Shown: positions 45,161 through 55,472 of the stretch, in pieces
How the letters are laid out: every line of letters begins with the position of its first letter
How positions within the stretch are numbered: the stretch's first letter is position 1
Assembly: GCA_958009055.1 (NCBI GenBank)
Contig: OY253658.1
Location: 558,684 to 622,683 of the forward strand
Length of the DNA: 64,000 bases
Source of the DNA: Choricystis sp. odSpoLacu1
Lineage: Eukaryota > Chlorophyta > Trebouxiophyceae
Direction of reading: 5' to 3'
Made by a program: the position numbers and the translations under genes
The notes under the pieces: generated by a model
Told to the model about the DNA's origin: nothing
Seen by the model: only the letters and a program-made list of their open reading frames with translations
Database searches by the model: none

Positions 45161-46462
45161 ATGCCGCCTCGGCAGCCACCACCAGCAAATACCCCTCTCC
45201 CTCTCCCCCTGCCTCGCACCGCCGCCGACTTGCGCACCCTGCTAGCGGCGGCGGTGGGGGTGGAGCGCACGCGCGGGCGTGCGGTGGTGGCTGCTGCGGT
45301 GGACACCGCCCAGGCGAGGGTGGCGGCGTGCGAGGCGCAGGTGGAGGAGTCGAGGGCGGCGTTGGTGAGGAGTCGAGGTGAGTGGGGGGGGGGGGGGGGG
45401 AGGAAGAGTGGGGGGGGAAAAGGAGGCGGCGGAAAGACAAACAAGCCGGGGAATGAAGCTCCCCGAGCCCCCCCACTCCCTCTGCCTGCGCAAACATCTT
45501 GGACATGGCGTTTCCAAGCGACGGCGGCGCGTCCGAGGCCGGTTCAACGGACAGAAACGGGCGCTGGGGACTGTCCCCCTCCACCCGCTTGCACCTGCGC
45601 CCTCCATCCCACCCCCTCCTACCCCTCTCCACACTTCCACACAGCCGCAACCGCCTCACAAGCCATCACCTGCCCCCTCACCACCACCGCCACCACCGCC
45701 GTCGCCACCGTCGCGCGCGCGCCGCCGCCCGCGCGAGCGCACGCGGCGGCCGCCGCGGCCGCCCTGCTGGCGGCAGCCCTGGCGTCCTGCCCGCACGGTG
45801 TGTGTGGTGCACCGTGCGACAGCGCTGCCTCGTCGGACGCGTCGTCGGTGGATGGGCCTCCCCGCGGCGCCCCGCGCGGCGCGCCAGTCGCTGCCGTGTC
45901 GTTCCCCCCCCCGCTTCACTGCACCTGCCCCCTGTGCATGCACGACAGCGTGCGCGGTGGCCTGGGCGCCGGCGCCGCCCCCCGCGTGGCAGGGGCGCTG
46001 GTGGCGGCCGCGGTGGGAGACAGCGACACCGCCGACGCGGCCGCCGACGTCACGCTGCGCCTGGCAGACGGTCCAGTCGGCCCACACGCTTTTCAGGCGG
46101 CCGCAGAGGCCGCCCTGGCCGGCGTGACGGGCGGCGGGGAGGCGGCGGCGGCCACCGTGTTTCGTGCAGCGACGCTCATCTTCCGGTTGGCGCCCCGCCT
46201 GCCGGCCTGGATGGAGAGCGGGCGGGACGTTGTTGTGGACCAGCACTGCGATGATCCACTGGCTGCTGGCGCCGACGGGGCAGCGGCCGACCGCCTGGGG
46301 CCGTGCAGCGGCGGCGCGGTCGCCGCGGTCGCCGCGTTTCGAGAGAGTGAGACCGGGGGGCTGGTTTCCACCGCTCCGTCGGTCGCGGCCGCGGTGCGGG
46401 GGGCGGCGGAAGCGGTGCTGGCCGCGCTGGAGGCGGCAGCCGCGGTGGGGCTGGTGGGGTGA
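45161..46462 (+). CDS. Hypothetical protein with N-terminal coiled coil, 344 residues
   Basis: Exons 45161-45377 and 45645-46462, joined as G + CC. The N-terminus is Pro-rich, followed by a helix that looks coiled coil (VVAAAVDTAQARVAACEAQV EESRAALV). A middle Ala-rich helix precedes a Cys-containing region (CPHGVCGAPCDSAASSD and LHCTCPLCMHDS). The CTCPLC cluster could bind metal or be redox-active, but no domain is recognised. The C-terminal half is Ala/Val-rich with several Cys and His (QHCDDPLAAGADG). It is head-to-head with the preceding membrane protein gene with only 109 bases between starts. Confidence 0.5.
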   Translation: MPPRQPPPANTPLPLPLPRTAADLRTLLAAAVGVERTRGRAVVAAAVDTAQARVAACEAQVEESRAALVRSRGEWGGGGGRKSGGGKGGGGKTNKPGNEAPRAPPLPLPAQTSWTWRFQATAARPRPVQRTETGAGDCPPPPACTCALHPTPSYPSPHFHTAATASQAITCPLTTTATTAVATVARAPPPARAHAAAAAAALLAAALASCPHGVCGAPCDSAASSDASSVDGPPRGAPRGAPVAAVSFPPPLHCTCPLCMHDSVRGGLGAGAAPRVAGALVAAAVGDSDTADAAADVTLRLADGPVGPHAFQAAAEAALAGVTGGGEAAAATVFRAATLIFRLAPRLPAWMESGRDVVVDQHCDDPLAAGADGAAADRLGPCSGGAVAAVAAFRESETGGLVSTAPSVAAAVRGAAEAVLAALEAAAAVGLVG

Positions 46463-46743
46463 TGAAGAGAAGGTTTGTGCGTGTTCTGATGAAACGTTCC
46501 CGGCCAAAAACACACTCTCGTCTCTCCTCCGCGCCCCCCCACACGCCGCCCACGCGCATTCCGAAACTCCCCCCAGTGTCGCACAGTCGCCGCTGCCTCC
46601 CCCAGCAGCGTCGCCCCGCCCCATCCAATTTTTTGGTGGCTGCGCCCCCTCCAGAGCGCGCGTGCCGGGAAGCCGTCGCGTTTTTTTTTCGTCCGACGGC
46701 CTCTCGTCTGGCCCTTCCGTGTTCTCCCACAACCCCAATCCCA

Positions 46744-48134
46744 ATGCTGCACCAGGCCACTCACGCACGCTCGTTGAGGGCGCCCGCGCCTGCCACGGCC
46801 GGCCGCCGCCGCGCGTCCCGCCGCGCCGCGGTCGCGCCGCGCGCTGCCAAGACGGCCAACGGCCCCGTCATCGCCATCGTGGGCGTCACGGGGGCGGTGG
46901 GGCAAGAGTTTTTGAGGGTGAGTGTGTGAGGGGGGGGGGGGGGAGTGTGGGATTGAGAGGGAGGGCGCGGGGGGAGGCGTGCGAACCAAGCGCCGGCTCG
47001 ACGCGCCCACCCCTCTTTCGCCCGGTCGTGCCGTTGTGCTCTCCGCCAACCCTTCCCCACCACGCACAACGCACACACCCAGGTCATCAAAGAGCGTGAC
47101 TTTCCATACTCCAAGATCAAGTTGCTGGCGTCGGCACGGTGAGGGAGGGAGGAGGGAGCAAGGATGGATGCATGACGCGCGCGCCTCCCCACACAAAACG
47201 CCCGCGACCCACCCCACCCACCCTCCCCCCCACCAGCTCCGCCGGCAAAACCGTGGACTGGGATGGCGCCACCCACGCCATCGAAGAGCTGACGGAAGCG
47301 AGCTTTGCGGGCGTTGACCTCGCCCTCTTCTCGGCCGGTGGTTCGATCTCAAAAAAATACGCCCCCGCCGCCTTGGACGCCGGCTGCACCGTCGTCGACA
47401 ACTCGTCCGCGTTTCGCATGACGGACGGCGTCCCCCTCGTGATCCCCGAGGTCAACCCGGAGGCGGTGGGCAGCATGAAGGTGGGCAAGGGGGGCATTGT
47501 CGCCAACCCCAACTGCTCCACCATCATTGCCCTCACCGCCGTCACCCCCCTGCACCGCGCCGCGGGTGTGAAACGCATGGTGGTATCCACCTATCAAGCC
47601 GCGTCCGGGGCGGGGCAGGCGGCCATGGACGAGCTGGAGGAACAGACGCGGCAAGCGCTGGCAGGCGAACCCGTCACAAAAAACATCTTCCCTCTGCAGT
47701 ACGCGTTCAACCTGTTCTCCCACAACTCGCCCGTCACGGCCAACGGGTACAATGAGGAGGAGATGAAGCTGGTCAAGGAGACGACCAAGATTTGGGGGAC
47801 GAATGGGGTGGCGATCACCGCCACGTGCATCCGCGTGCCCGTGATGCGGGCGCACGCGGAGTCCATCAACCTGGAGTTTGACCGCCCCCTGAACGAGGAT
47901 GCGGCCCGTGACCTGCTGGCCGCGGCGCCCGGCGTGTCTGTGATTGACGACCGGGCGGGCAACAGTTTCCCCACGCCGCTCGACGCGAGTGGCAAGGACG
48001 ACGTCTACGTGGGCCGCGTGCGGCGCGACGTGTCGCGCACCGACGAAAAGGGACTCGACCTGTTTGTGTGCGGCGACCAGATCAAGAAGGGGGCCGCGCT
48101 CAACGCGGTGCAGGTGGCGGAGCTGCTGCTGTGA
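46744..48134 (+). CDS. ASD: Aspartate-semialdehyde dehydrogenase, plastid
   Basis: EC 1.2.1.11: reduces aspartyl phosphate to aspartate semialdehyde with NADPH, the branch-point step to lysine, threonine and methionine. Exons 46744-46917, 47083-47138 and 47237-48134 give 375 residues. A basic 36-residue leader suggests plastid import. The NADP loop is IAIVGVTGAVGQEFLR; LFSAGGSISKKYAP, VVDNSSAFRM and VIPEVNPEA follow; the catalytic Cys (about residue 170) sits in NPNCSTI; VVSTYQAASGAGQAAMDEL and the substrate-binding CIRVPVMRAHAESINLEFD are present. It is intact. Together with ketol-acid reductoisomerase it is the second plastid amino-acid enzyme in the window, but they are 36 kb apart and not an operon. 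Confidence 0.95.
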
Positions 48135-48589
48135 GTTGGGGGAGAGAGTGGTTTTGGAGGGTGGGGCGTGATCTCTCTTTTTCTGGCCGAGTGAATACCA
48201 TTTTTTTCTTCTTTTTCGTGTGTGAGAGAGTGAGTGGAGAGTGTGTGCAAAATGGCCCCGTGTTGTGTCCCCCGCAAAAAAAAACTGACGTGTTGGTGGG
48301 AGCGGTGGGGAGGTTTCTCATGTGAGTCTACGACGCTCCGCCCACTTCAGGCTCTCGCCCGTTGGTTTGCACTTGGTTTGCCAACCAAGTGCGCTCTTGT
48401 GCGCCCCGCTGGCACGCACGCCCCGCCCTCACCGCCACGGGCGTGCAGCCAGCGTTCTGAACGTCTCCCTTCCCTCCCTGGGCGGTGGCGCACAACTCGC
48501 GCCGCCCGCCTGGGGTGCTGTCTTGAGTCGGAGGGGAGCGACAAGACTTTTTTGCTACCTCCGCCTGCTGGCCCGCTTTTCCTGCCGCC
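48135..48589. other. Gene-free interval, 455 bases
   Basis: Between aspartate-semialdehyde dehydrogenase and the armadillo-like gene, both plus strand. It holds a T-rich 3' region (48170-48290) and a GC-rich promoter part. An open frame runs through it into the next gene but shows no coding character; the spliced start at 48590 is preferred. Confidence 0.45.
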
Positions 48590-51182
48590 ATGGACGTCAT
48601 GCGTGCGGAGAGGTGAGCTGGCGCATGGAGCCGGAGCTGTCGCATGCCGCGTGGGCGCGTCGGCGGGGGCGGGCGAGGTCGCACCGGCGCGGCGCGGGAC
48701 GCGTGTTGGCGCCACTTCAGCGTTTTTGCATGCGCAGTCGAACGAAGCGGCTCGCGTTCCCACCGTGCCGCGCGCGTCCCGCTCTGCCTCCCACGCCCCT
48801 CTGTCCCTCTGCGTGCCCGTTGGATCCACCCGTGGCGCGTGCGTGGGGCGGGAAGGTAGTGTTGGGCTGAATTGGGGGGCCGCCGCAGCTCTGACACCCG
48901 TGCGACTCCCACGCGAAAACCCACCCACACCACACCCCCCCAGCCACCACCACCACCACCCCCGCCCCCCCCGCTCCGCCTCCTGCGTCACCCTGTCCGA
49001 GCTGGCCAACGCGTCCCGTCTGGCCCTGGCCGCCGCGGCCGCGGGACGGGCGGCGGCGGCGGCTGCCACCCCGCTCGCGCCGCGCGCGCCGGTGCAGACG
49101 CTGCTGCCTGGGCTGCCGCCGACACCTGCCGCCTCTGACCTTGACGACGAGGAGCCGCCCTCGCCTCGGGTCGAGGGCACCACCACCACAATGGTGCCTG
49201 CCCCCTCCTCCGCCGATCTAGACGGCTGGGGCGATGGCGATGGCGCGGAAGCGGTGGCCGCACCGCGGCGGCGCGCGTCTTGCGACGCGTGCCGCCGCCG
49301 CGCGGCCGCCCCCACCGACGCGGCCACCGCCGCCGCTGTCTCGCGCGACCGCCTGCTGACCGCGGCCGCCGCGCCGGCAGCGCGGTCGCCGGCGCGGCGG
49401 TGTGCGTCGGCGTCGCTGCTGTCGCGCGGGGCGGCGGGCGGACCGCCCCCGCTGCCGCCGGCGGTGCCGCCGCACGAAGCGACGCCGCCGCCACTGCCGT
49501 CTGCGTTTCTCCCAGGCGACCCTCCGTCCCCGCCGCCTCCGCCGTCGGCGGCGCCAGCACCCTCCCCCCCGTCCACGCCGCCGCCGCAGGGGCCGGATGG
49601 CGACTGGGTGCGTGGCGGTGCGCCCGCGTCGCCGCTCGGAGGCGGTGTCCGCGGGCGGTCACGCTCGCTGGTCGCCCTGCTGGACGCCGCTGCCGCTTCG
49701 TCCACGCCTGGTGGCGAAGAACCGGGCACCATCGCCGCCGTCGCCCCGGGTCAACCGTGGATGGTGGGTGGGTTGAGCGGCCTTCCGTCGCCGCCGCGGC
49801 GGGCGGCGGGCGCGGTCGCGCCGCCACCGACCGAGTGGCATCCGGCCGCGTGGGCGTCCACCTCCCGCGCCACCACCACCCGCCGCGACGTTGCCTCCTC
49901 CGACGACTCGGGCTCCGACTCGGACCCGGAGCCGTCGCCCCCGTCGCGCGACGGGCCGACGGCTGCACGTTCCCCCTTTGCCCGCGGCGCGCCGCCGCCG
50001 CCCGCGCCGGGCGGCGGCTCCATCGCGCGCGCCAAGCGCGCCCTGTTTGCGGCTGCGGTCGAGTGTCCCGACCCGCTGGGGCAGCCACACAGCTATTGTG
50101 AGGGTGGGGGCGCGACGAGTCTGCTCGCGCTCGCGCGCTCCCAAGCCGCGCGCCCCGCCGACCGCGCGCGCGCGCTCTCCTCCCTCGCCTTTCTGTGTGC
50201 TTCCTCTGGCGCCGCCGCCGAAGCCGCGGATGGAGGGGGGGCTGCAGCCGCCGCAGTGGGGCTGGCCAGCCCCAGCGCCCGCGTGCGCGCGGGCGGCGCG
50301 GCGTTGGCCGCCGCGCTCGCGCGTCGCCGCGCCGCGCGCGCACCCCTCGTCCACGCCGACGTCCCGTCCCGCCTGGCGTCCGCCCTGACGACAGCGGCCG
50401 GCCACCCGCGCGCCCGGGGCGCGCGCCTGGCGGCGGCGGCTGCCGCCCTGCGCGCCACGCGCGCGCTGGCAGTGGCGGCGGCAGTGGACTCCGACGCGGC
50501 CGCGGCGCTCGCGCGCGCGCACGTAGGCCCCTCCACCCTGGCCCTGGCCGCCGCCGCTGCCCGTGTCGGCCGCGACGGCCGGGCCGCGGACGCGGTCGCC
50601 GCGCTGGCCCCCGCCCTGGCGTCGCCGCGCGGGCGGGCGGCGGTGGGGGGTGCGGCCGCGGCCGCCGCGCTCGCGCCGCTGCTGGCGACTGCGCCGCGTG
50701 CGCCGGGCGCGGCAGCCGCTTCCCTGGACGCCCTCTCTGCCATGATCGGCGGTGGCGGCACCGAAGCCTTTGACGCGGCGGCCGCCCTGGCCAACGCGGG
50801 CGGCGTGGCGTCGCTCGTGGCGTCCGTCGCGGCAGCGGACACCGTGCCCCTTGGCCTGCGTGCGGCTCTAGCACTGGGCGCTGCCCTCACCGCCGCCCCC
50901 GCCCCCGTCGGCGCCGCGCTGGCCACGCCCACCACGTCGACCGCCCTGTTGGCCTGCCTGGGGGGCGCCACCCCGACCGCTGCCGCGGGGGCGTTGTTTG
51001 TGCTGCGCGCGGCCGCTGCCGCCGCGGCCGCCGACCCCTGCGCCGCGCGCGGCGTCGGCGCCCTGGTGGCCCGGGCCGCGCCCGCGCTGGCCAGGCTGGC
51101 GGCGGCGGCTGCCAGACCGGGTGGCGACGCGCGCGCGGGGGAGGCGGCTGCCGCGTTGCTGCGGCTCGTGGCTGTGGCTTAA
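48590..51182 (+). CDS. Armadillo-like low-complexity protein, 753 residues
   Basis: A 23-base first exon (48590-48612, MDVMRAE) joins exon 2 (48944-51182) as AG + C, giving Ser and a short His run. The N-terminal half is disordered: Pro/Ser/Ala-rich with a four-Cys candidate site (CDACRRR plus flanking Cys), acidic DDSGSDSDPEPS, and a Pro stretch. The C-terminal 380 residues are Ala-rich helical pairs with armadillo/HEAT-like periodicity (LLALARSQAARPADRARALS, VALAPALASPRGRAAVGGAA, AFDAAAALANAGGVASLVAS). That architecture suggests a protein-binding scaffold; no specific family is recognised. A longer upstream open frame exists but lacks coding signal before 48944. Extreme Ala content makes homology calls hard. 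Confidence 0.55.
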
Positions 51183-51886
51183 AATTTTTGATAAGAAAGA
51201 AGTTTTTTTTGTGCGTTTTTTGGACGCCCGCCGTCGCCATCCGCGACGCGGGTCCCCAAAGTTTTGAGAAAACAATTGCCCGCCATCACACACATAATGC
51301 ACACACAATTATTTCGTCCATTCTTTTGCTTTTTGCTGTTTTTTTTACGTCGTCTCGTCCCTGATTTTCCTCCCGAAAAAAATGTCTTTGATTTCGATCC
51401 CCCCACAAACCACCTGCTTGTTGCTCCTTTTGTACGTCCCCTCCACAATGCTCTCCAGGCGCGGCATCGCCCATGGGTGCCGCGCGTGTTTTTGATGTGT
51501 ACTCTAAAAGATGTTTTCGTTTTTTTGATTTTTGTTTTCCTTGTGACACTCCTCGTCTCGCACACGCTCGCTGTTTTTTGATGAATTGGAATTATCTCTT
51601 CTTCACACAATTGAAAACGCTGTCCCTAGCACGAGAAAAAAACAGAGTTTGCACGCGGTGTGTTGCACTCTCGCGCCACCGTCAGAAAAAAAGTAAAAAA
51701 GGTACAGCCGGTGTTTCCCCACCCCCGTCCCCCCCGCGCAAACGAGGAGACTACAGGGTATGGAACACCGAAACAAAACACAAGACGGGGAAGCGTGATC
51801 AACGGATGATTGAGGGGCAGAGGAAGAAAAAACACTCTCAGAAACCAACGTTGCGTTTTGGGGTGGATTGTTCCCGCCTCTCTCAC
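51183..51886. other. Gene-free interval, 704 bases, AT-rich
   Basis: The largest empty stretch, between two convergent 3' ends. Base composition is clearly richer in A/T than anywhere else in the window, with T and A runs throughout. No ORF has the GC-rich third positions seen in the genes, and no RNA structure is obvious by eye. It probably holds both 3' untranslated regions. Confidence 0.5.
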
Positions 51887-53128
51887 TCAGTCTCTGGCCA
51901 GCACACACACGCCCCTCTCACTGCGGCGGCATCGCCCCCCCCCCCCCGCCGCGCACGCCGCGACAAGCGCCGCGGCTTCCGCGCGCGACGCCGCCACGAT
52001 CGCGCCCCCCGGCTGCCGCCCAGGCGCCTCCACCACGTCTTTGAGCCCACGTGGAGGCGGCACGGACGCGACAGCCACGTCGCCCCCTTTCTTGCTGGGC
52101 GGGGGCGGCGTCAACGTGGACAGCGGCGCGCGCGCCGTGACGCCGACGTCCCCGCCCCCCCCCCGCCGCCGCCGCCTCCCTGTCCCGCGCGTCAAACCGC
52201 CCCTGCATCGTGGACAGAATCACTGTCCACCCAAACGACACGGCGGCGACGTAGGGGATGCGCAGGTGGCGGGGGACGAAGGCGAAGTTGACGAGCTGGG
52301 CGGGGACCCACACCTTCCACAGCGCTTGGCACGACTCCCACGCTTCCGCCTTGTATTTCGTGGCGGCGGAGGCGAGAGGCTTGCCTTCAACGAACGCTTT
52401 CAAGCCGTAGAAAAAAGGAAAGTAGAGGAGGGGGTGGTGGATGGCTTGGTCGAGGAACACTTTAACCGGGGCCACCCCCCTGTGCCCAAAGCGCGCGGTC
52501 AGGGGGGCGCACATCTTGGTGAACTGGATGTTGTACAGCCAGTACTGGAAGCCGCCCTGCGTGGTGGTGTGGGTGGGTGGGTGGAGGGTGAGAAACGGGC
52601 GAAAGAGGAGGGTTGGAGTTGTTCTTTTTTCGCACCCGTGTTTCTCTCCCCCTCCCCTCCCACACACACACGCCCATGCCAACGCACCAGGTACAGAATG
52701 CCAAACGAGGAGAAGGCGGTGTGGCGCACCCAGTCGATCTCGTCGCGGCCCTCGACGACCTGGGGTGGGTGGGGAGGGAGGGTTTTTTGTTCGTCGTGAG
52801 AGGTTTTTCTCTCGAGCGAAGCGCGGGGGCGCGCGCGCATGCAAGAGCAAAAGCCCCCCTCCCCCTCCTCCTCCCGCCCGCATCGATCCACACATCGCGG
52901 CCTGCACACGCAAGTGTGCACGTCCACCGCAGCAGCAGCAGAGATGAAGATCACTCCCCTCTCCACAACCCTTCTCTCTCTCACCTTTTGAGCAAACAGG
53001 TCGGCCGCCGACGTCTTCAACCCCGTCGTCACGACGGCGGTGATGACGGGGCGCTCCTTGGCGGCGCGCCCATACCAGGAGCCGGCCGCGGTGAAGGGGC
53101 GGGCGAGGGCTTTGACGACGGAGGTCAT
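51887..53128 (-). CDS. Mpv17/PMP22-family membrane protein with C-terminal extension
   Basis: Exons 53128-52985, 52759-52688 and 52556-51887, phase 0 throughout, about 294 residues. Family signature from the start: MTSVVKALARPFTAAGSWYG, RPVITAVVTTGLKTSAADLF AQK, then WVRHTAFSSFGILYLGGFQY, VKVFLDQAIHHPLLYFPFFY, WKVWVPAQLVNFAFVPRHLR and AVSFGWTVILSTMQGRFDAR. The last is the hallmark W-x2-W-P-x2-Q-x-(I/V)-NF-x3-P block plus the terminal helix. Members are four-helix proteins of peroxisomal, mitochondrial or vacuolar membranes. After that block the frame slips at the C10 run 52155-52164; the better continuation has about 100 extra residues (TPPPPSKKGGDVAVAS, GLKDVVEAPG) not typical of the family. 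Confidence 0.85.
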
Positions 53129-53734
53129 CGGGAGAGAGAGGAGGGGCGCGTCGGTGTTTTGTTTTTTGCTCTGGGGAACAGGGGGGTGGGACAAGGTGAG
53201 GCGTCTGGTCCCGCATCCGACGTGGTGTGCACACGCGCACCGATGGCGCCGTCGCGCTGGGCGGGAGAGCGGGACACAGGCGGGAGGCAGGCGCCCACAG
53301 ACGCCGAGGGAGCGCGCAGGCGCGCGCGCGATTGGGGGGGCGACTTTTTTTTGGCGTGGCGGTTGGCGGCGGGGGGGGGCAGCGGTGAGCGTGAGGGGGG
53401 CGTGTGTTTTACCTTGTGGTGAGGCCGGGTGTGTGTGGACCGGGCGGACGGAGAGAAGAGGAGGCCGCGGGGGCCCGCGGCCGATTCAATGCGCGGGAGT
53501 GAAGGGCGAGCGGCAGAGAGGCGTTCGTTTTCTGCGTCGGCGCGGAGGTTTGTTTCGAAAGCGGGCCAGCGCCCAGGCACGTGTGCTCACGCTGAGGCCC
53601 GTTTGTGGGGTGTTGACAAAGCGTGCGCGTGGTGGAATCAAACGAGGCGGGACAAAACAAAATCAGATCAGTCAATCAAAAAAACGCAGCGGTTCTACTA
53701 ACTCTCTCTCTCTCTCTCTACATACCCACTCTCT
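53129..53734. other. Gene-free interval, 606 bases
   Basis: Between the Mpv17-type start and the stop of the next minus-strand gene. It holds the Mpv17 promoter, with G-rich purine tracts at 53330-53400, and an A-rich patch near 53640-53690. A TC-repeat at 53703-53719 lies just past the neighbouring stop. No supported ORF. Confidence 0.45.
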
Positions 53735-54295
53735 TCAATGCACCACGCCACGGTGGGAGGGCACCCCAGTGGACGCGCCGGACGTGATGACACAGCCGAC
53801 ACGCTGCTGCGGGGGCGGAGGCGGCGTCGCCGCGGCCTCGACCGCTGCCGCCGCGCGCTGCGCCTGCAGCGCGGCGCGCCGCTTGTCCGCCGCGGCGCGC
53901 AGCTCCAGCAGGGCCACCACGGACGGAATGTCGTCGGTGGCGGAGGCGGAGGCCTGGTTTGGGGGGTGGGGGGGTGGTGGGTTGGTGGCGCGCGCCGAGG
54001 GCTGGGGCGAAGCTGCCGTCGCGCATGGGGTACTCCCCTCCGCGACACGCTCTCCCTCTCTGCCCACGCGCATTCACACACACAAAATCGCACACAAACT
54101 CACAAGTGCTTCAGCGACGCCGCACTCCTTGTACTGGCCGTCCCGGGCGGCCAGCTTGCCCGCCACGCGCAGCAAGCGCGCGCGCTTCGCGCTGTCGCGC
54201 CCGCAGCCGAGCCCGGCTGCGGCGCAACGCCACCATTGCATGCGGGAGGGGGCGTCGTGCATGCCGGGGCGGAGGTCCAGGTTCTTCGGGGCCAA
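53735..54295 (-). CDS. Small hypothetical protein, 136 residues
   Basis: Exons 54295-54104 and 53953-53735, phase 0. The sequence MAPKNLDLRPGMHDAPSRMQ is followed by WWRCAAAGLGCGRDSAKRAR LLRVAGKLAARDGQYKECG, a compact helical stretch with three Cys, then DDIPSVVALLELRAAADKRR AALQAQRAAAAVEAA, a probable helix or coiled coil, and a short Pro/Gly tail. No leader or membrane segment. I do not recognise a family, but the non-repetitive N-terminal exon and clean splice sites support a real gene. It lies only 72 bases downstream of the dehydrogenase stop on the same strand. Confidence 0.55.
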
Positions 54296-54367
54296 TGGCG
54301 GACGCGGCGGGGGGCGTTGAATTGAGAAGGAGCGCGGCGGGTGTGTCCGAGAGAAAAACAGACGCGA

Positions 54368-55327
54368 CTACACACCACTCCTCACCGCCGCGTCCCAGAA
54401 GGCGTTCGCCAGGGCGTCATCCCGCCCTGCCGCCGGCACCAGCCACGGCGCCAGCTTGCCAACATGCACAAAGGCGGGAGGAGGGGCACCAGCCAGCGCC
54501 TCTTCGTCAAGCAGCGCCGCGGCAACGACCGCGTCCGCGCCGCCGGCGGGCGTCTTGGCCAGCCACCGAGCCGCGGCAGCCAGGGGGGCGGGGGCAGCGG
54601 AGAGCAACGAATCTGCCAGGCCGGTCGCCACAAAGCCAGGAGAAGCGGCTGTCGCTGCAACCCCTGTGCGCCGCGCGCACGCGGACGCGGCCAGCGTGCA
54701 CGCCAGCTTGGACCGCGCGTACGCTCGAAACCCGGCAAAGCGACTCGTGAGGGTGGGGGCCAGGTCGGCCAGGGTGGGAGCGGCGGTGGCGGCAGCAGGG
54801 GGAGGCAGGGTCATCCGCCCAAACGCGTGCGCGCGAGACGACACAAACACGATCCTCGGCCGCCGCCCCTCGGCCCTCCGCAGCGCCGGCGCCAACGCGG
54901 CCGCCAGCACGATGTGGCCAATCACAATGGCCAGGGCGGCGTCGGCGGGTGGCGCGCCCGGCCACGTGCCGCCTGGCGGGAGGGGCGCGGCGGACGGCGC
55001 CCCGGCGTTTAGAATCGCGCCGTGCAGCGTGTGGCTTGCCACCACCTTCTGTGAGAACGCTTTGACCGACTGCGGGTCCGCCAGGTCCAAGGGCAGGGGG
55101 GCCGCGACCGCGAGGCCGGCGGGGAAGCGCGCCGTGATGGTGGCGACCGCGTCGGCCGCGGCGGCGTGTGAGCGCGCCGTGATGGTGGCGACCGCGTCGG
55201 CCGCGGCGGCGTGTGAGCGCGCCGCGACGAGGACGGTCGCGCCGCGGGCAGCCAGGCTGGCCGCCGTTTCAAGGCCTATGCCCCTGTTGGCACCTGTGAC
55301 CAGCCAGGTAGTCTGTTGCAAAGCCAT
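54368..55327 (-). CDS. Short-chain dehydrogenase/reductase (retinol-dehydrogenase-like)
   Basis: Intronless, 319 residues, NAD(P)-dependent classical SDR fold. The cofactor loop TGANRGIG is at 11-18; ILNAGAP holds the NAG motif (107-109); the catalytic Ser is in FVSSRAHAFG (about 163-164) and the catalytic YxxxK in RAYARSKLAC (Y203, K207); ASPGFVATGL follows. The layout resembles RDH/WW-domain-oxidoreductase and protochlorophyllide-reductase-like SDRs; substrate unknown. Residues 36-50 and 51-65 are an exact duplication (ARSHAAAADAVATIT), placed just after the second strand that sets NADP preference. It shares a 145-base intergenic region with the divergent DUF3456 gene. Confidence 0.88.
   Translation of the reverse strand: MALQQTTWLVTGANRGIGLETAASLAARGATVLVAARSHAAAADAVATITARSHAAAADAVATITARFPAGLAVAAPLPLDLADPQSVKAFSQKVVASHTLHGAILNAGAPSAAPLPPGGTWPGAPPADAALAIVIGHIVLAAALAPALRRAEGRRPRIVFVSSRAHAFGRMTLPPPAAATAAPTLADLAPTLTSRFAGFRAYARSKLACTLAASACARRTGVAATAASPGFVATGLADSLLSAAPAPLAAAARWLAKTPAGGADAVVAAALLDEEALAGAPPPAFVHVGKLAPWLVPAAGRDDALANAFWDAAVRSGV
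55127..55216 (-). repeat. Exact 45-base tandem duplication inside SDR gene
   Basis: Two identical 45-base copies, 55127-55171 and 55172-55216, in frame, adding 15 residues to the Rossmann fold after strand 2. Identity at every base implies a recent event or an assembly duplication. Confidence 0.92.
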
Positions 55328-55472
55328 TGCGGCCGCCGGTGTCGGGGGCAGTCTGAGCGCAGGGAGGTGGGGCCTTGGTTTTCTCGATGCGTCAAGAACA
55401 AAAAGTGTGAACAACGACGACGCAACACCCTCGTTTCTGTTTCTTTCTTCTCGATTCGTGCACCGGGGCTCA

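Noticed and set aside
48234..48590. Upstream extension of the armadillo-like protein in the same open frame
   Set aside because: The stretch is promoter-like in composition, its codon use is unlike the gene, and a spliced ATG at 48590 joins in frame.
48347..50874. Long minus-strand open frames opposite the armadillo-like gene
   Set aside because: No initiation context, splice sites or domains; composition-driven. I note the plus-strand gene is itself low-complexity, so this is less certain than the others.
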